A stretch of 64,000 nucleotides of DNA from Azospirillum thermophilum (GTDB lineage: Bacteria; Pseudomonadota; Alphaproteobacteria; Azospirillales; Azospirillaceae): positions 1,069,501-1,133,500 of the forward strand of contig NZ_CP029353.1 of assembly GCF_003130795.1 (NCBI RefSeq), given 5' to 3'. Shown here one piece after another: positions 1-7,891 of this stretch (positions within the stretch are counted from its first letter, which is position 1; each line of letters opens with the position of its first letter). Made by a program: the position numbers and the translations under genes. Under the pieces are notes generated by a model. It made no database searches and had not been told where the DNA came from. It saw only the letters and a program-made list of their open reading frames with translations.

Positions 1-2
1 GC

Positions 3-236
3 CAGGCCGCGGTGGAGCGGGCCGGCGTGCTGGGCGACATCCGCGTGGCGGACCGGCCCTTCGCCATGGCGCCGCAGCATCTGGTGGTGTCGCGGACCAT
101 TCCGGAAGGGGCGGCGGTGCTCGCCGCCTTCAACGCGGGGCTGAAGAAGCTGAAGGACAGCGGCGCCTTCGACGAGATCGTCGCCCGCCACGCACCCCGC
201 CCGGCCCCTCCGCCGGCCCCGCAACCGGTGCGCTGA
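3..236 (+). CDS. C-terminal fragment of a periplasmic solute-binding protein (5' end outside window)
   Basis: The reading frame is open from the window edge and ends at TGA 234-236, leaving about 77 residues. The visible part resembles the last lobe of a family 3 (amino-acid type) extracellular binding protein: a hydrophobic stretch, then a 'LAAFNAGLKKLKDSGAFDEIVARH' -like helix pattern, here read in two pieces (AFNAGLKKLKDSGAF, DEIVARH), which is typical of the end of these proteins where the final helix reads 'G.ydeI..k'. A proline-rich tail follows. The ligand cannot be told from this fragment. The family call is an inference from a short stretch; an unrelated protein is possible. Confidence 0.5.
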   Translation, partial: QAAVERAGVLGDIRVADRPFAMAPQHLVVSRTIPEGAAVLAAFNAGLKKLKDSGAFDEIVARHAPRPAPPPAPQPVR

Positions 237-335
237 CGGGCCGTCCGGCGCGGCGGGCCTTGCGGTCACCATGGACAGCGCGGTGCTTCGTGCTATAAAC
301 GCGCGGACTTGATTTTGGGAAAAGGGGCGCGCTCC

Positions 336-785
336 GTGGCTATCGACGCTTCGGTTCTGGTCCTGAACGGGCCGAACCTCAACATGCTGGGCGTCCGCGA
401 ACCGCAGATCTACGGCTCGATGACGCTGGACGACCTGGAGTCGATGTGCCAGGAGCGGGCCGAGCAGCTCGGCATCCAGATCGACTTCCGGCAGTCGAAC
501 CACGAGGGCGAACTGGTTTCCTGGATTCAGCAGGCGCGGACGGAGCATGACGGCATCGTCATCAACGCCGGCGCCTACAGCCACACCTCGGTCGCCATCA
601 TGGACGCGCTGATCCTGTCGGAGCTGCCGGTCGTCGAGGTGCACCTTTCCAACATCTACAAGCGCGAACCGATCCGCCACCATTCCCATATCTCCGCCGT
701 GGCGAAGGGCATGATCTGCGGGTTCGGTCCGTACGGCTATCTTCTGGCGCTGGACGCCATCGCGAACATCCTCGACCGCGACTAA
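336..785 (+). CDS. aroQ: 3-dehydroquinate dehydratase, type II
   Basis: Cytosolic enzyme of the shikimate pathway that dehydrates 3-dehydroquinate to 3-dehydroshikimate. The 149-residue product matches the usual type II length. It carries the N-terminal LNGPNLNMLGVREPQIYG motif with the catalytic Tyr at about residue 26, the INAGAYSHTSVAI segment, and the VEVHLSNIYKREPIRHHS block that binds substrate. I chose GTG 336 because the protein then begins just before the VLVLNGPN strand and a purine-rich GGGAAAAGG lies about 11 bases upstream. An in-frame TTG at 309 is the alternative. accB follows after 23 bases, so aroQ-accB-accC probably form one transcript, an arrangement common in alphaproteobacteria. 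Confidence 0.95.
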   Translation: MAIDASVLVLNGPNLNMLGVREPQIYGSMTLDDLESMCQERAEQLGIQIDFRQSNHEGELVSWIQQARTEHDGIVINAGAYSHTSVAIMDALILSELPVVEVHLSNIYKREPIRHHSHISAVAKGMICGFGPYGYLLALDAIANILDRD

Positions 786-808
786 GGACAACGGGAACCA
801 CTGACATC

Positions 809-1261
809 ATGGCGAGCTTCGACATCGACGGCGATCTGGTCCGCAAGCTGGCGGACCTCCTGCGCGAGACAGGCTTGAGCGAGATCGAGTTTGCCGAGGG
901 CGAAAAGCGCATCCGCGTCACCCGGCCCACCGCCGCCCAGACGGTCGCCGTGGCGGCGCCGATCGCCGCTCCGGCCCCGATCGCCGCCGCCGCTCCCGCG
1001 GCCCAGCCGGTGAAGCCGGCCAACCACCCGGGGGCGGTGACCTCCCCGATGGTCGGCACCGCCTACCTGTCGCCGGAACCGGGCGCCACCCCCTTCGTGC
1101 GCGTCGGCGACGCGGTGAAGGCCGGCCAGACGGTGATGATCATCGAGGCCATGAAGGTGATGAACCCGATCAAGGCGCCGCGCGGCGGCACCGTGACGGA
1201 GCTGCTGATCTCCGACGCGCAGCCGGTCGAGTTCGGCGAAGTCCTGATGATCATCGAGTGA
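809..1261 (+). CDS. accB: Biotin carboxyl carrier protein of acetyl-CoA carboxylase
   Basis: Carries the biotin that shuttles carboxyl groups between biotin carboxylase and carboxyltransferase in the first committed step of fatty acid synthesis. The 150-residue protein has an N-terminal helical region, an Ala/Pro-rich linker at about residues 41-75, and a C-terminal biotinyl domain with the EAMKVMNPI motif, in which Lys116 should be biotinylated by BirA. Its length is normal. accC starts 13 bases downstream, so the two are very likely co-transcribed and co-translated. Confidence 0.97.
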   Translation: MASFDIDGDLVRKLADLLRETGLSEIEFAEGEKRIRVTRPTAAQTVAVAAPIAAPAPIAAAAPAAQPVKPANHPGAVTSPMVGTAYLSPEPGATPFVRVGDAVKAGQTVMIIEAMKVMNPIKAPRGGTVTELLISDAQPVEFGEVLMIIE

Positions 1262-1274
1262 GCGGGGCAATCCC

Positions 1275-2618
1275 TTGGCGATGTTCGAAAAGGTCCTGAT
1301 CGCGAACCGTGGTGAGATTGCGCTCCGCATTCACCGCGCCTGCCGCGAGATGGGCATCCAGACCGTGGCTGTGCACTCCACCGCCGACGCCGATGCCATG
1401 CATGTCCGCCTCGCGGATGAGAGCGTGTGCATCGGGCCCGCGTCGGCGCGCGACAGCTACCTCAACATTCCGGCGATCCTCTCGGCGGCCGCCATCACCA
1501 ACGTCGACGCCATCCATCCCGGCATCGGCTTCCTGGCGGAGAACGCGCAGTTCGCCGAGATGGTGGAGGAGCACGGCTTCGCCTTCATCGGCCCGACCGC
1601 GGACCACATCCGCATCATGGGCGACAAGGTGACCGCCAAGAAGACCGTGATGGACCTCGGCCTGCCGGTGGTCCCCGGATCCGACGGCCCGGTGCCGACG
1701 GTCGAGGAGGCGGAGAAGGTCGCCGCCGAGATCGGCTACCCGGTGCTGATCAAGGCGGCGGCCGGCGGCGGCGGCAAGGGCATGAAGGTGGCCAAGCGCC
1801 CCGACCAGCTGCGCGAGGCCTACCAACTCGCCCGCGGCGAGGCGCGCGCCGCCTTCGGCAACGACGAGGTCTATATCGAGAAGTACCTCGCCAAGCCGCG
1901 CCACATCGAGATCCAGCTCCTGGCCGACATGCACGGCAGCTGCGTGCATTTCGGCGAGCGCGACTGCTCGGTCCAGCGCCGCCACCAGAAGGTGATCGAG
2001 GAGGCGCCGAGTCCGGCGCTGAACGCCGAACAGCGGGCCTTCATCGGCAACCTCGCGGCCAAATGCACGGCGGCCATCGGCTACCGCGGCGTCGGCACGA
2101 TGGAGTTCCTGTACGAGGAGGGGAAGTTCTACTTCATCGAGATGAACACCCGCCTGCAGGTCGAGCACACGATCAGCGAGATGATCACCGGCGTCGATCT
2201 GGTGCGCGAGCAGATCCGCGTCGCCACCGGCGCGCCGCTGGGCTACACGCAGGACGACATCCGCTTCGAGGGCCACTCGATCGAATGCCGCGTCAACGCC
2301 GAGAACCCGGAGACCTTCATCCCGTCGCCGGGCAAGATCGACGGCTACCATGCGCCGGGCGGCCTGGGCGTTCGCGTGGACTCGGCACTCTATGACGGCT
2401 ACCGCGTTCCGCCGCACTACGACAGCCTGATCGCCAAGCTGGTCGTCCATGGCACCACGCGGAACGAGTGCCTGATGCGCCTGCGCCGCTCGATCGAGGA
2501 GTATGTGATCGGCGGCATCCAGACGACCCTGCCGCTGCATGAGCGGATCATCGCCGAGGCGGACTTCATCAACGGCACCTACGACATCCACTGGCTCGAA
2601 CATTTGATGTCGAAGTAA
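1275..2618 (+). CDS. accC: Biotin carboxylase subunit of acetyl-CoA carboxylase
   Basis: ATP-dependent carboxylation of the biotin on AccB. The 447-residue protein has the full family architecture: N-terminal fold starting with KVLIANRGEIALRI, ATP-grasp domain with the AAGGGGKGMK glycine loop near residues 162-171, catalytic EMNTRLQVEH segment, and C-terminal SIECRVNAENP block. One small oddity is HPGIGFLAEN at residues 81-90, where many relatives have Tyr in place of Ile. It is the third gene of the aroQ-accB-accC group. No clear terminator follows. Confidence 0.97.
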   Translation: MAMFEKVLIANRGEIALRIHRACREMGIQTVAVHSTADADAMHVRLADESVCIGPASARDSYLNIPAILSAAAITNVDAIHPGIGFLAENAQFAEMVEEHGFAFIGPTADHIRIMGDKVTAKKTVMDLGLPVVPGSDGPVPTVEEAEKVAAEIGYPVLIKAAAGGGGKGMKVAKRPDQLREAYQLARGEARAAFGNDEVYIEKYLAKPRHIEIQLLADMHGSCVHFGERDCSVQRRHQKVIEEAPSPALNAEQRAFIGNLAAKCTAAIGYRGVGTMEFLYEEGKFYFIEMNTRLQVEHTISEMITGVDLVREQIRVATGAPLGYTQDDIRFEGHSIECRVNAENPETFIPSPGKIDGYHAPGGLGVRVDSALYDGYRVPPHYDSLIAKLVVHGTTRNECLMRLRRSIEEYVIGGIQTTLPLHERIIAEADFINGTYDIHWLEHLMSK

Positions 2619-2753
2619 AAAGCGCACCCACCCTGCCTTCCGGCTTGACCCTGGCGGATTACGCCCAATGTCAGGTCAGGGGGCAGGGACCGGTCCCGGG
2701 GCGGGGCGGTTCCCTCCATGGCCCCCATTATCCCGGGGCAGGGGAGAGGCGGC

Positions 2754-3152
2754 GTGTTCAATCCGATGACCACGGCCATTGCCGGATGGTCGGCGGCGAT
2801 CGAGGTGCGTTCCGAGCGGTTCCTGTCCTTCGAGGTCGGAACCGAGCCGGCCGGAGCACCGGTCACCATGCGGCAGCTTCTCGACCGCAACGGCTTCGAC
2901 CCCGGCGAGAAGACACGGTACCTGATGACCCTGCCGCCGCTCGACGCGGTGGAGGCGCTGGCGGCGATCGTCGGCCGGTGCCGGATCGACGGCAGTCCCT
3001 GTCCCGATCCCCTGGCACTGGCCCGCGCCTCGCTCTCCTTCGCCGGGCGGGCGGTGGCCCCGGTCGAAATCCATCCGGAATGGCGCGCGGTCGCGGCCAT
3101 CGTCGCGACCCTGCGGCGCCTGTTCACCCCGCCACGGTCGCGCGGCGGTTGA
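2754..3152 (+). CDS. Hypothetical protein
   Basis: About 132 residues, predicted soluble and cytosolic, with no signal peptide or membrane segment and no domain I recognise. Codon third positions are strongly G/C, like the neighbours, which supports real coding over the opposite-strand reading of the same stretch. GTG 2754 is preferred because GGGGAGAGG lies five bases upstream; ATG 2766 and an earlier ATG at 2718 are alternatives. The middle is acidic and leucine-rich (VEALAAIVG) and a conserved-looking WRAVAAIVATLRRLF helix lies near the C terminus. Function unknown. Confidence 0.6.
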   Translation: MFNPMTTAIAGWSAAIEVRSERFLSFEVGTEPAGAPVTMRQLLDRNGFDPGEKTRYLMTLPPLDAVEALAAIVGRCRIDGSPCPDPLALARASLSFAGRAVAPVEIHPEWRAVAAIVATLRRLFTPPRSRGG

Positions 3153-3317
3153 GCCCGGGACCGACCGGCAAGCTGTGGCAGGATGCCGCACCCGGGCGCC
3201 GTTCCCTCCGAATTCCTCGCGGGTTTCAAGACTGAAACCGCTGTGCGGTTGCCCGGACGGTTTCATGGCTTTATCACTGCGACAGGGGCGCCGCAGGGAT
3301 TCGACGGCAGGGATTCG

Positions 3318-3725
3318 ATGATGGACAGACCGCAGGTCAACTACGACAGGTTCCGCGTTCTGGTCATCGAGGACCAGCCCTTCGTCCGGCGCACCATTCT
3401 GCAGATCATGAACCAGATCGGTTTCCATGACCTGGCGGAGGCCGGCGACGGCGAGACGGGGATGGAGGAGTGCCGCCGCTCGCCGCCCGACCTGATCGTC
3501 TGCGACATCGACATGAAGCCGGTCTCCGGCCTGCAGTTCCTGGAACGCCTGCGCGGCAGCGACGACCTCGCCAACCCGCGCACGCCGGTGGTCTTCCTGA
3601 CCAACCACACGGAATCGGAGATCGTGAAGCGGGCGATGGCGCTGGGCGTCAACGGCTTCGTCGTGAAGCCGCCGACCTTCGCGTCGCTGAAGGACCGGGT
3701 GGACCGGCTGCTCGTCGGGCGGTGA
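3318..3725 (+). CDS. Single-domain CheY-like response regulator
   Basis: A stand-alone receiver domain of about 135 residues. The acidic pair is in VLVIEDQP, the phosphoacceptor is probably Asp63 (in VCDIDMKP), the switch Thr is at about 95 (VVFLTNHTE) and the conserved Lys at about 117 (FVVKPP). No output domain follows, so it probably works by binding a partner such as a motor switch or kinase. ATG 3318 was picked because the receiver fold starts soon after and a GGCAGGGA purine stretch precedes it. The gene has no kinase neighbour. The product ends at a run of repeated stop codons described separately. Confidence 0.9.
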   Translation: MMDRPQVNYDRFRVLVIEDQPFVRRTILQIMNQIGFHDLAEAGDGETGMEECRRSPPDLIVCDIDMKPVSGLQFLERLRGSDDLANPRTPVVFLTNHTESEIVKRAMALGVNGFVVKPPTFASLKDRVDRLLVGR

Positions 3726-3758
3726 GGCGGGCGGTGAGGCGGGCGATGAGGCGGGCGG
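3717..3758. repeat. 12-bp tandem repeat carrying three in-frame stop codons
   Basis: The unit GGGCGGTGAGGC is repeated three times plus a half copy. Because the period is a multiple of three, the TGA that ends the upstream receiver gene (3723-3725) recurs in frame at 3735 and 3747. The repeat fills the gap between the CheY-like gene and the lipoprotein gene at 3763. Confidence 0.85.
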
Positions 3759-3762
3759 CGCG

Positions 3763-4098
3763 ATGGCACGAGGGCGACGGCGTCTGATCCTTCTGTCCCT
3801 GCTGGCGCTGGCCGGCTGTTCCGGCGAGCCGGCGGAGGGCGACATGCGCACGGTGGTGGAGGCGCACACCCGCCGCGCCCTGGAGCGCCAGGGCAACGCC
3901 GCCTTCCGCAGCTTCGACTCCTTCCGCAAGCAGGGCTGCGTCGAGGCCAAGACGGCGCCCGGCAAGTACGACTGCTACTATGCCGCCACCTTCGCGCCGC
4001 AGCCGGGCGGCAAGCCGCTGACCGTCAACGGCAAGGGGCGCTTCCACCAGACCGACAAGGGCCTGCAGTTCGAGGACCTCGGCGCGCAACCGCGGTAG
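3763..4098 (+). CDS. Small predicted lipoprotein
   Basis: A 111-residue protein with a positively charged start (MARGRRR), a hydrophobic stretch and a lipobox LALAGC, so Cys19 should be lipidated after signal peptidase II cleavage. The mature part has a Cys pair (QGCVEAK and KYDCYY) that could form a disulfide in the periplasm. It ends with a small beta-rich segment (GKGRFHQTDKGLQFEDL). No family recognised. It starts directly after the repeat that follows the receiver gene, and nifQ lies convergently downstream with a 32-base gap. Confidence 0.75.
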   Translation: MARGRRRLILLSLLALAGCSGEPAEGDMRTVVEAHTRRALERQGNAAFRSFDSFRKQGCVEAKTAPGKYDCYYAATFAPQPGGKPLTVNGKGRFHQTDKGLQFEDLGAQPR

Positions 4099-4130
4099 CG
4101 GCCACCGGATCGTGGCTGTGCGGATCGCAA

Positions 4131-4742
4131 TCACCCCCGCGCGATGCGCGACAGGGTGGCCAGCGGGTCGCCGTCCTCCTGGCCGAAACAGACCTCGACG
4201 TCGTCGCACACCTCGCAGTTCGGGGACTTGCACAGCATCATCCCCTCGCGTTCGCAGAGCTGGCGGTAGAAGAACTTCTTCCACTTCATGTCCCCGGCGT
4301 TGAGCGCCACCAGGCCGGGGAAATGGCGGGCGAACATGGCGTTCAGCTCGACGCGGCTGGCGAACCCCATGTCCTGCCAGAGATGGTTGGACTCCAGCGA
4401 GCGGCGGGCGACGATGGCGGCCAGCCATTCCGGCTCTTCCCCCGCCTCCTGCCCGGCATCCGCGCGATGCTCCAGCAGGAAGGCGCGCAGGTCCGGCTCC
4501 TCGATCGAATCCGCGCCGCGATCCTCCGGCAACCCGTCCAGCAGGGCGGTCCGCTCGGGGGCATGGCGGCCAACCAGGCGGGCCAGCGCCGCGCGGTCGA
4601 GCCCCAGCAGTCGGGTCAGCGGCCGGTGCGGCACCGCATCGGCGAGGTCGAGGATGCGGCCGAACAGCAGCCGGTCGAGCGCCGGTCCCGCCGGCAGGGC
4701 CTCGGCGGGGTCGGTGGAACGCTGGGGGTTGGGCTGATCCAT
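4131..4742 (-). CDS. nifQ: Nitrogen fixation protein NifQ
   Basis: NifQ carries an Fe-S/Mo cluster and donates molybdenum for assembly of the nitrogenase FeMo-cofactor. The 203-residue protein shows the family signature at its C terminus, Cys171-x4-Cys176-x2-Cys179-x5-Cys185 (in LCKSPNCEVCDDVEVCFG), and the preceding WKKFFYRQLCEREG block. The central SNHLWQDMGFASR and LNAMFARHFP segments also fit. A GGGAGGCGAGG stretch upstream is a likely ribosome site. No other nif gene is visible. A 12-bp palindrome lies about 36 bases upstream, but I saw no clear sigma-54 promoter in the short leader. Confidence 0.93.
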   Translation of the reverse strand: MDQPNPQRSTDPAEALPAGPALDRLLFGRILDLADAVPHRPLTRLLGLDRAALARLVGRHAPERTALLDGLPEDRGADSIEEPDLRAFLLEHRADAGQEAGEEPEWLAAIVARRSLESNHLWQDMGFASRVELNAMFARHFPGLVALNAGDMKWKKFFYRQLCEREGMMLCKSPNCEVCDDVEVCFGQEDGDPLATLSRIARG

Positions 4743-4777
4743 GCTGATCCTCGCCTCCCTCGACCGCTGGTGGGCTA

Positions 4778-4796
4778 TGACCTAGGTCAGGGGTCA
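4778..4796. promoter_or_regulatory. Palindromic operator-like site upstream of nifQ
   Basis: TGACCTAGGTCA (4778-4789) is a perfect 12-bp palindrome, followed by GGGGTCA, which supplies a third GGTCA half-site in direct orientation. It lies between the divergent nifQ and EAL-like genes, where a regulator of either could bind. The binding protein is unknown. Confidence 0.35.
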
Positions 4797-4939
4797 TCCT
4801 GACGGAAAATGCTGCAGGTGCGAAGAGAAATTTGCCGCAGGTCGTGCGGATTTGCGTGTTGCCGGCCCTGGGCCGAGCGGTCAGAATTCCTTTGCATGGC
4901 GGATGCCCGGGGAATTCCGTCCGCCACCTGGGTGCATTG

Positions 4940-6202
4940 ATGAGCGAGCAAGCAGTCGGTCAGGCCTTCGTCGCACGGTTGCTCGACCTTCGGGACCGTC
5001 CGGAGGCGAAGGTGGCCCTGCTTCTGGACCTCCACGAGGTGGAGCACCACGAGGACACGCGTTTCGCCCTGTCGCTCGACCATTATCTGGAGAGCTGGCT
5101 CGGCAGCCAGCCGCGCGAGGTCTTCCCGCTGCCGGGGGCGCGGCTGCTGATCCTGGCGCCCGACGACGCCCGCGGCGCGCTGGAGACCGGGGCCGCCGCC
5201 CTGATCCACGTGCTGCGCCATCACGGGTTCGGCACCGCCCATGCCGGATTCTTCGATCTGAAGACCGGGGCCGCCGGCCTGCTGGAGGAGGTTCTGCCGG
5301 GGGCCGAGCCCGGCCGGGCGCGCGGTTCGCCCCCGGCACGGCCGGTGTCCTCCGCCACGCTGGGCCGGATGCTGGAAGTGGAGCGCAGCCTGCGCGGCGC
5401 CGACGTCGAGGCGCTGCTGCGCGAACAGCCGGTCTGGTCCTTCGCCACGGAACCGCCGTCGACCCTGCTGACCGAACTCGCCATCTCGCTGGAGGAGCTG
5501 GAGTCGCGGCTGGAGGTGGAGCTTCGCCGCAACGACTGGCTGCGGCACGAGATCGCCGCGATGCTCGACCGCGGCATGCTGCGCCACATCGCCCGCGACC
5601 GCTGGCTGAGCGGGCGGCGCTTCGGCATCGACCTGCATGTGTCCACCGTTCTCGGCGACGAGTTCACCGCCATGATCCGCCCGATCCCGCCGGAGGTGCG
5701 CCGCACCCTGGTGGCCGAACTGGCGAGCTGGGAGCTCGGCCTGTCCGGCGACCGCTTTGCCCTGGCGGCGGAGCGGCTGGCCGACCTCGGCTTCGCCGTC
5801 GCCGTCGACCGGGTGCCGCTGGAGGCGCTGGCGACGCTCGACCTCGCAGGGGTGGAGCCGGCCTTCGTCAAGGCCGCCTGGACCGCCGGCGCCGGGGCTG
5901 CCGGGGCCGGGGAGAGGCTGCGCGCGGCGGTGGAGCGGTTCGGCCCCGACCGGCTGGTGCTGTGGCGCTGCACCTCGCCGGCGGCGCTGGAGGTCGGGCG
6001 GGCGGCGGGCCTCACTCTCTTCCAGGGACACGCCGCCGATGCCGCGGCGGAGGCGGCCGTCCTGCCGGCGGAACCGCCGGAGGGCAGCCGGGGGCGCGAC
6101 CGCGGCGTCGAGACGGCGGCGGACGGGCAGGAGGCGGTGGATCAGGCCGCACCGGCCGCGGCGCCCGGGCTGCTGACCCGCCTGTTCGGGCACGATGACT
6201 AA
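4940..6202 (+). CDS. EAL-like (degenerate) protein
   Basis: About 420 residues, no signal peptide. The N-terminal third is a basic/acidic helical domain with FALSLDHYLESWL and LLILAPDDARGAL. The C-terminal part reads like an EAL fold (WLSGRRFGIDLHVSTVLG, then RFALAAERLADLGFAVAVDRV and a VEPAFVKAAW strand), but the Glu-Ala-Leu signature and most metal ligands are missing. A role as a cyclic-di-GMP receptor or scaffold is therefore more likely than a phosphodiesterase. ATG 4940 is used; an open frame extends to 4832. It lies 35 bases before the MotA/MotB-like pair, so regulation of that ion channel is a reasonable guess. It ends in a low-complexity Ala/Pro tail. Confidence 0.65.
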   Translation: MSEQAVGQAFVARLLDLRDRPEAKVALLLDLHEVEHHEDTRFALSLDHYLESWLGSQPREVFPLPGARLLILAPDDARGALETGAAALIHVLRHHGFGTAHAGFFDLKTGAAGLLEEVLPGAEPGRARGSPPARPVSSATLGRMLEVERSLRGADVEALLREQPVWSFATEPPSTLLTELAISLEELESRLEVELRRNDWLRHEIAAMLDRGMLRHIARDRWLSGRRFGIDLHVSTVLGDEFTAMIRPIPPEVRRTLVAELASWELGLSGDRFALAAERLADLGFAVAVDRVPLEALATLDLAGVEPAFVKAAWTAGAGAAGAGERLRAAVERFGPDRLVLWRCTSPAALEVGRAAGLTLFQGHAADAAAEAAVLPAEPPEGSRGRDRGVETAADGQEAVDQAAPAAAPGLLTRLFGHDD

Positions 6203-6237
6203 TCCACCCCCCTGAAGACAGGCGCAGGAATCGCGAC

Positions 6238-7035
6238 ATGGCAACGGCCCGCCGCAAGACACCGGGCGTGATGACCTCGACCGTGCTCGGCATCGCCGGG
6301 GCGCTGGTCCTGATCGCCTATATCGGCGTGCAGCACGGCATCCAGGTTCTGTGGAACGGCACCGGCGCGGTGATCGTCGGCGGCGGCGTCATGGTGGCCG
6401 GGCTGCTGGCCTTCCGCACCTCGGAACTGCTGGCCGCCCTGCGGTCGCTGCTGGGGATCTTCCGCGAGGACGATCCCATCAAGCAGGACATCGCCGAACT
6501 GCTGGACTTCGCCCGCGCCTATCACCGCGGGCTGGTGCGCGAGGCGGAGGCGCGGCTGGCGGCGGTCGGCAGCCCGTTCCTGCGGCTGGGCCTCCAGCTC
6601 GTCGTCGACGGCGCGCCGGTGGAGGACATCCTGCACGTCATGAACTGGCGGGTGCAGAAGCTGATGGAGCAGGAGACGGTGGATGCCCGGCTGTTCCGCA
6701 CGCTGGCGGCGCTGGCGCCCGCCTTCGGGCTGATGGCGACGCTGGTCGGTCTGATCGGGCTGATGGCCGGGCTCGGCACCGCCACCATCGGCGAGGTCGG
6801 CGAGCACATGTCGGTGGCGCTGGTCGCCACCTTCTACGGCGTCGTGCTGGCCAACATCGTCTTCAAGCCGATCGCCATCAAGCTGGAGCAGCGCACCGCC
6901 CGCCGCGTCGCCCACCTGAACGTGCTGCTGGAGGGGATCCTGCTGGTGCGGCTCGGCCGTTCGCCCTCGGTGGTCGCCGATTCCATGGAGGAGTTCGTGC
7001 GGGAGCGGAGGGACGAGCTGCATGGCGCGGACTGA
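6238..7035 (+). CDS. MotA/TolQ/ExbB-family proton channel protein, MotA-like
   Basis: A 265-residue membrane protein with two N-terminal hydrophobic segments (about 14-31 and 43-58), a cytoplasmic loop rich in charged residues, and two further segments (about 158-180 and 190-212). The third contains the LAPAFGLMATLVGLIGLMAGL signature (shown here in pieces: LAPAFGLMATL and VGLIGLMAGL), typical of MotA. It overlaps the MotB-like gene by 14 bases, as expected for a stator pair. No flagellar structural genes surround it, so it may drive a second motor or another proton-powered process. The preceding EAL-like gene probably belongs to the same operon. Confidence 0.85.
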   Translation: MATARRKTPGVMTSTVLGIAGALVLIAYIGVQHGIQVLWNGTGAVIVGGGVMVAGLLAFRTSELLAALRSLLGIFREDDPIKQDIAELLDFARAYHRGLVREAEARLAAVGSPFLRLGLQLVVDGAPVEDILHVMNWRVQKLMEQETVDARLFRTLAALAPAFGLMATLVGLIGLMAGLGTATIGEVGEHMSVALVATFYGVVLANIVFKPIAIKLEQRTARRVAHLNVLLEGILLVRLGRSPSVVADSMEEFVRERRDELHGAD

Positions 7036-7891
7036 CGGGCCGGGGCCGGGGGCGGGCGGTGGCGGCGGGCGTGGGGGGCGTCCGCCCGGTCTGTCGGCTT
7101 CCGACATGCCGCCGCCCTGGCAGCGCCGCCCGACCACCTCCACCCTGCCGCAGGGCGACGACGACCAGGAAATCTGGCTGCTCAGCTACTCCGACATGGT
7201 GACGCTGCTGTTCGCCGTGTTCGTCATGCTGCTGGCGATCACCACGGTGAAGGACCAGCTCCCCAAGACGCCGCCACCGCCGGCCCAGGACGTCCCGTCG
7301 CTGCCGGCCGTCGAGCAGGTCCCCATAGAGCGGGACCTGGTGCCGCCCGATCCGCGCCCGCGCCTGAACCCCGATCAGGTGGCCGTCGAATCGCCCGAGG
7401 CGCTGGGCCGGCGCTGGCGCGACCGGCTGACGGCGCTCGGCGTGCCGGAGGGGGTGCGGGTGCGGGTCCAGCAGAACCGGGTGGGGATCGAGATCGGCGA
7501 TGCCATCCTCTTCGCCTCCGGCCAGGCGGAGCTGTCGCGCGAGGGGCGCTGGCTGCTCGCCCGGCTGGCGCCGCTGATCGTCGCGACGCCGGGCGACCTG
7601 CTGGTGGAGGGCCACACCGACTCCGTGCCGATCGCCACCGCCCGCTTCCCCTCCAACTGGGAGTTGTCGGCGGCGCGCGCCGCGTCGGTCGTGCGGCTGC
7701 TGGTGGAGGCGGGACTGCCGGCCGGCCGCATCGCCGCCATCGGCTATGCCGACACCCGGCCGGTCAGCCCCGGCAGCGATCCGGCGAGCCGTGCGCGCAA
7801 CCGCCGCGTCACCCTGTCGATCCAGGCGGAAGAGCCGCCTCCGGCGCCATCCCCGGCGTCACGTGCGACGGGGGCAGGATCTCCGCCGTGA
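7022..7891 (+). CDS. MotB/OmpA-domain stator protein
   Basis: Partner of the MotA-like protein. After a Gly/Pro-rich cytoplasmic start, the single membrane helix contains SYSDMVTLLFAVFVMLL, with Asp58 in the position of the proton-carrying aspartate of MotB. A proline-rich periplasmic linker leads to an OmpA-like peptidoglycan-binding domain with EGHTDSVPI, NWELSAARA, IAAIGYADTRP and NRRVTL. The 289 residues are normal for the family. The last 83 bases overlap the convergent CoxG-like gene. Its Pro/Ala tail lies in that overlap, so the true C terminus is slightly uncertain. Confidence 0.88.
   Translation: MARTDGPGPGAGGGGGRGGRPPGLSASDMPPPWQRRPTTSTLPQGDDDQEIWLLSYSDMVTLLFAVFVMLLAITTVKDQLPKTPPPPAQDVPSLPAVEQVPIERDLVPPDPRPRLNPDQVAVESPEALGRRWRDRLTALGVPEGVRVRVQQNRVGIEIGDAILFASGQAELSREGRWLLARLAPLIVATPGDLLVEGHTDSVPIATARFPSNWELSAARAASVVRLLVEAGLPAGRIAAIGYADTRPVSPGSDPASRARNRRVTLSIQAEEPPPAPSPASRATGAGSPP

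Noticed and set aside
2579..3229. Minus-strand frames opposite 2754-3152
   Set aside because: They are Arg/Ser/Pro-rich shadows without a ribosome site or recognisable fold.
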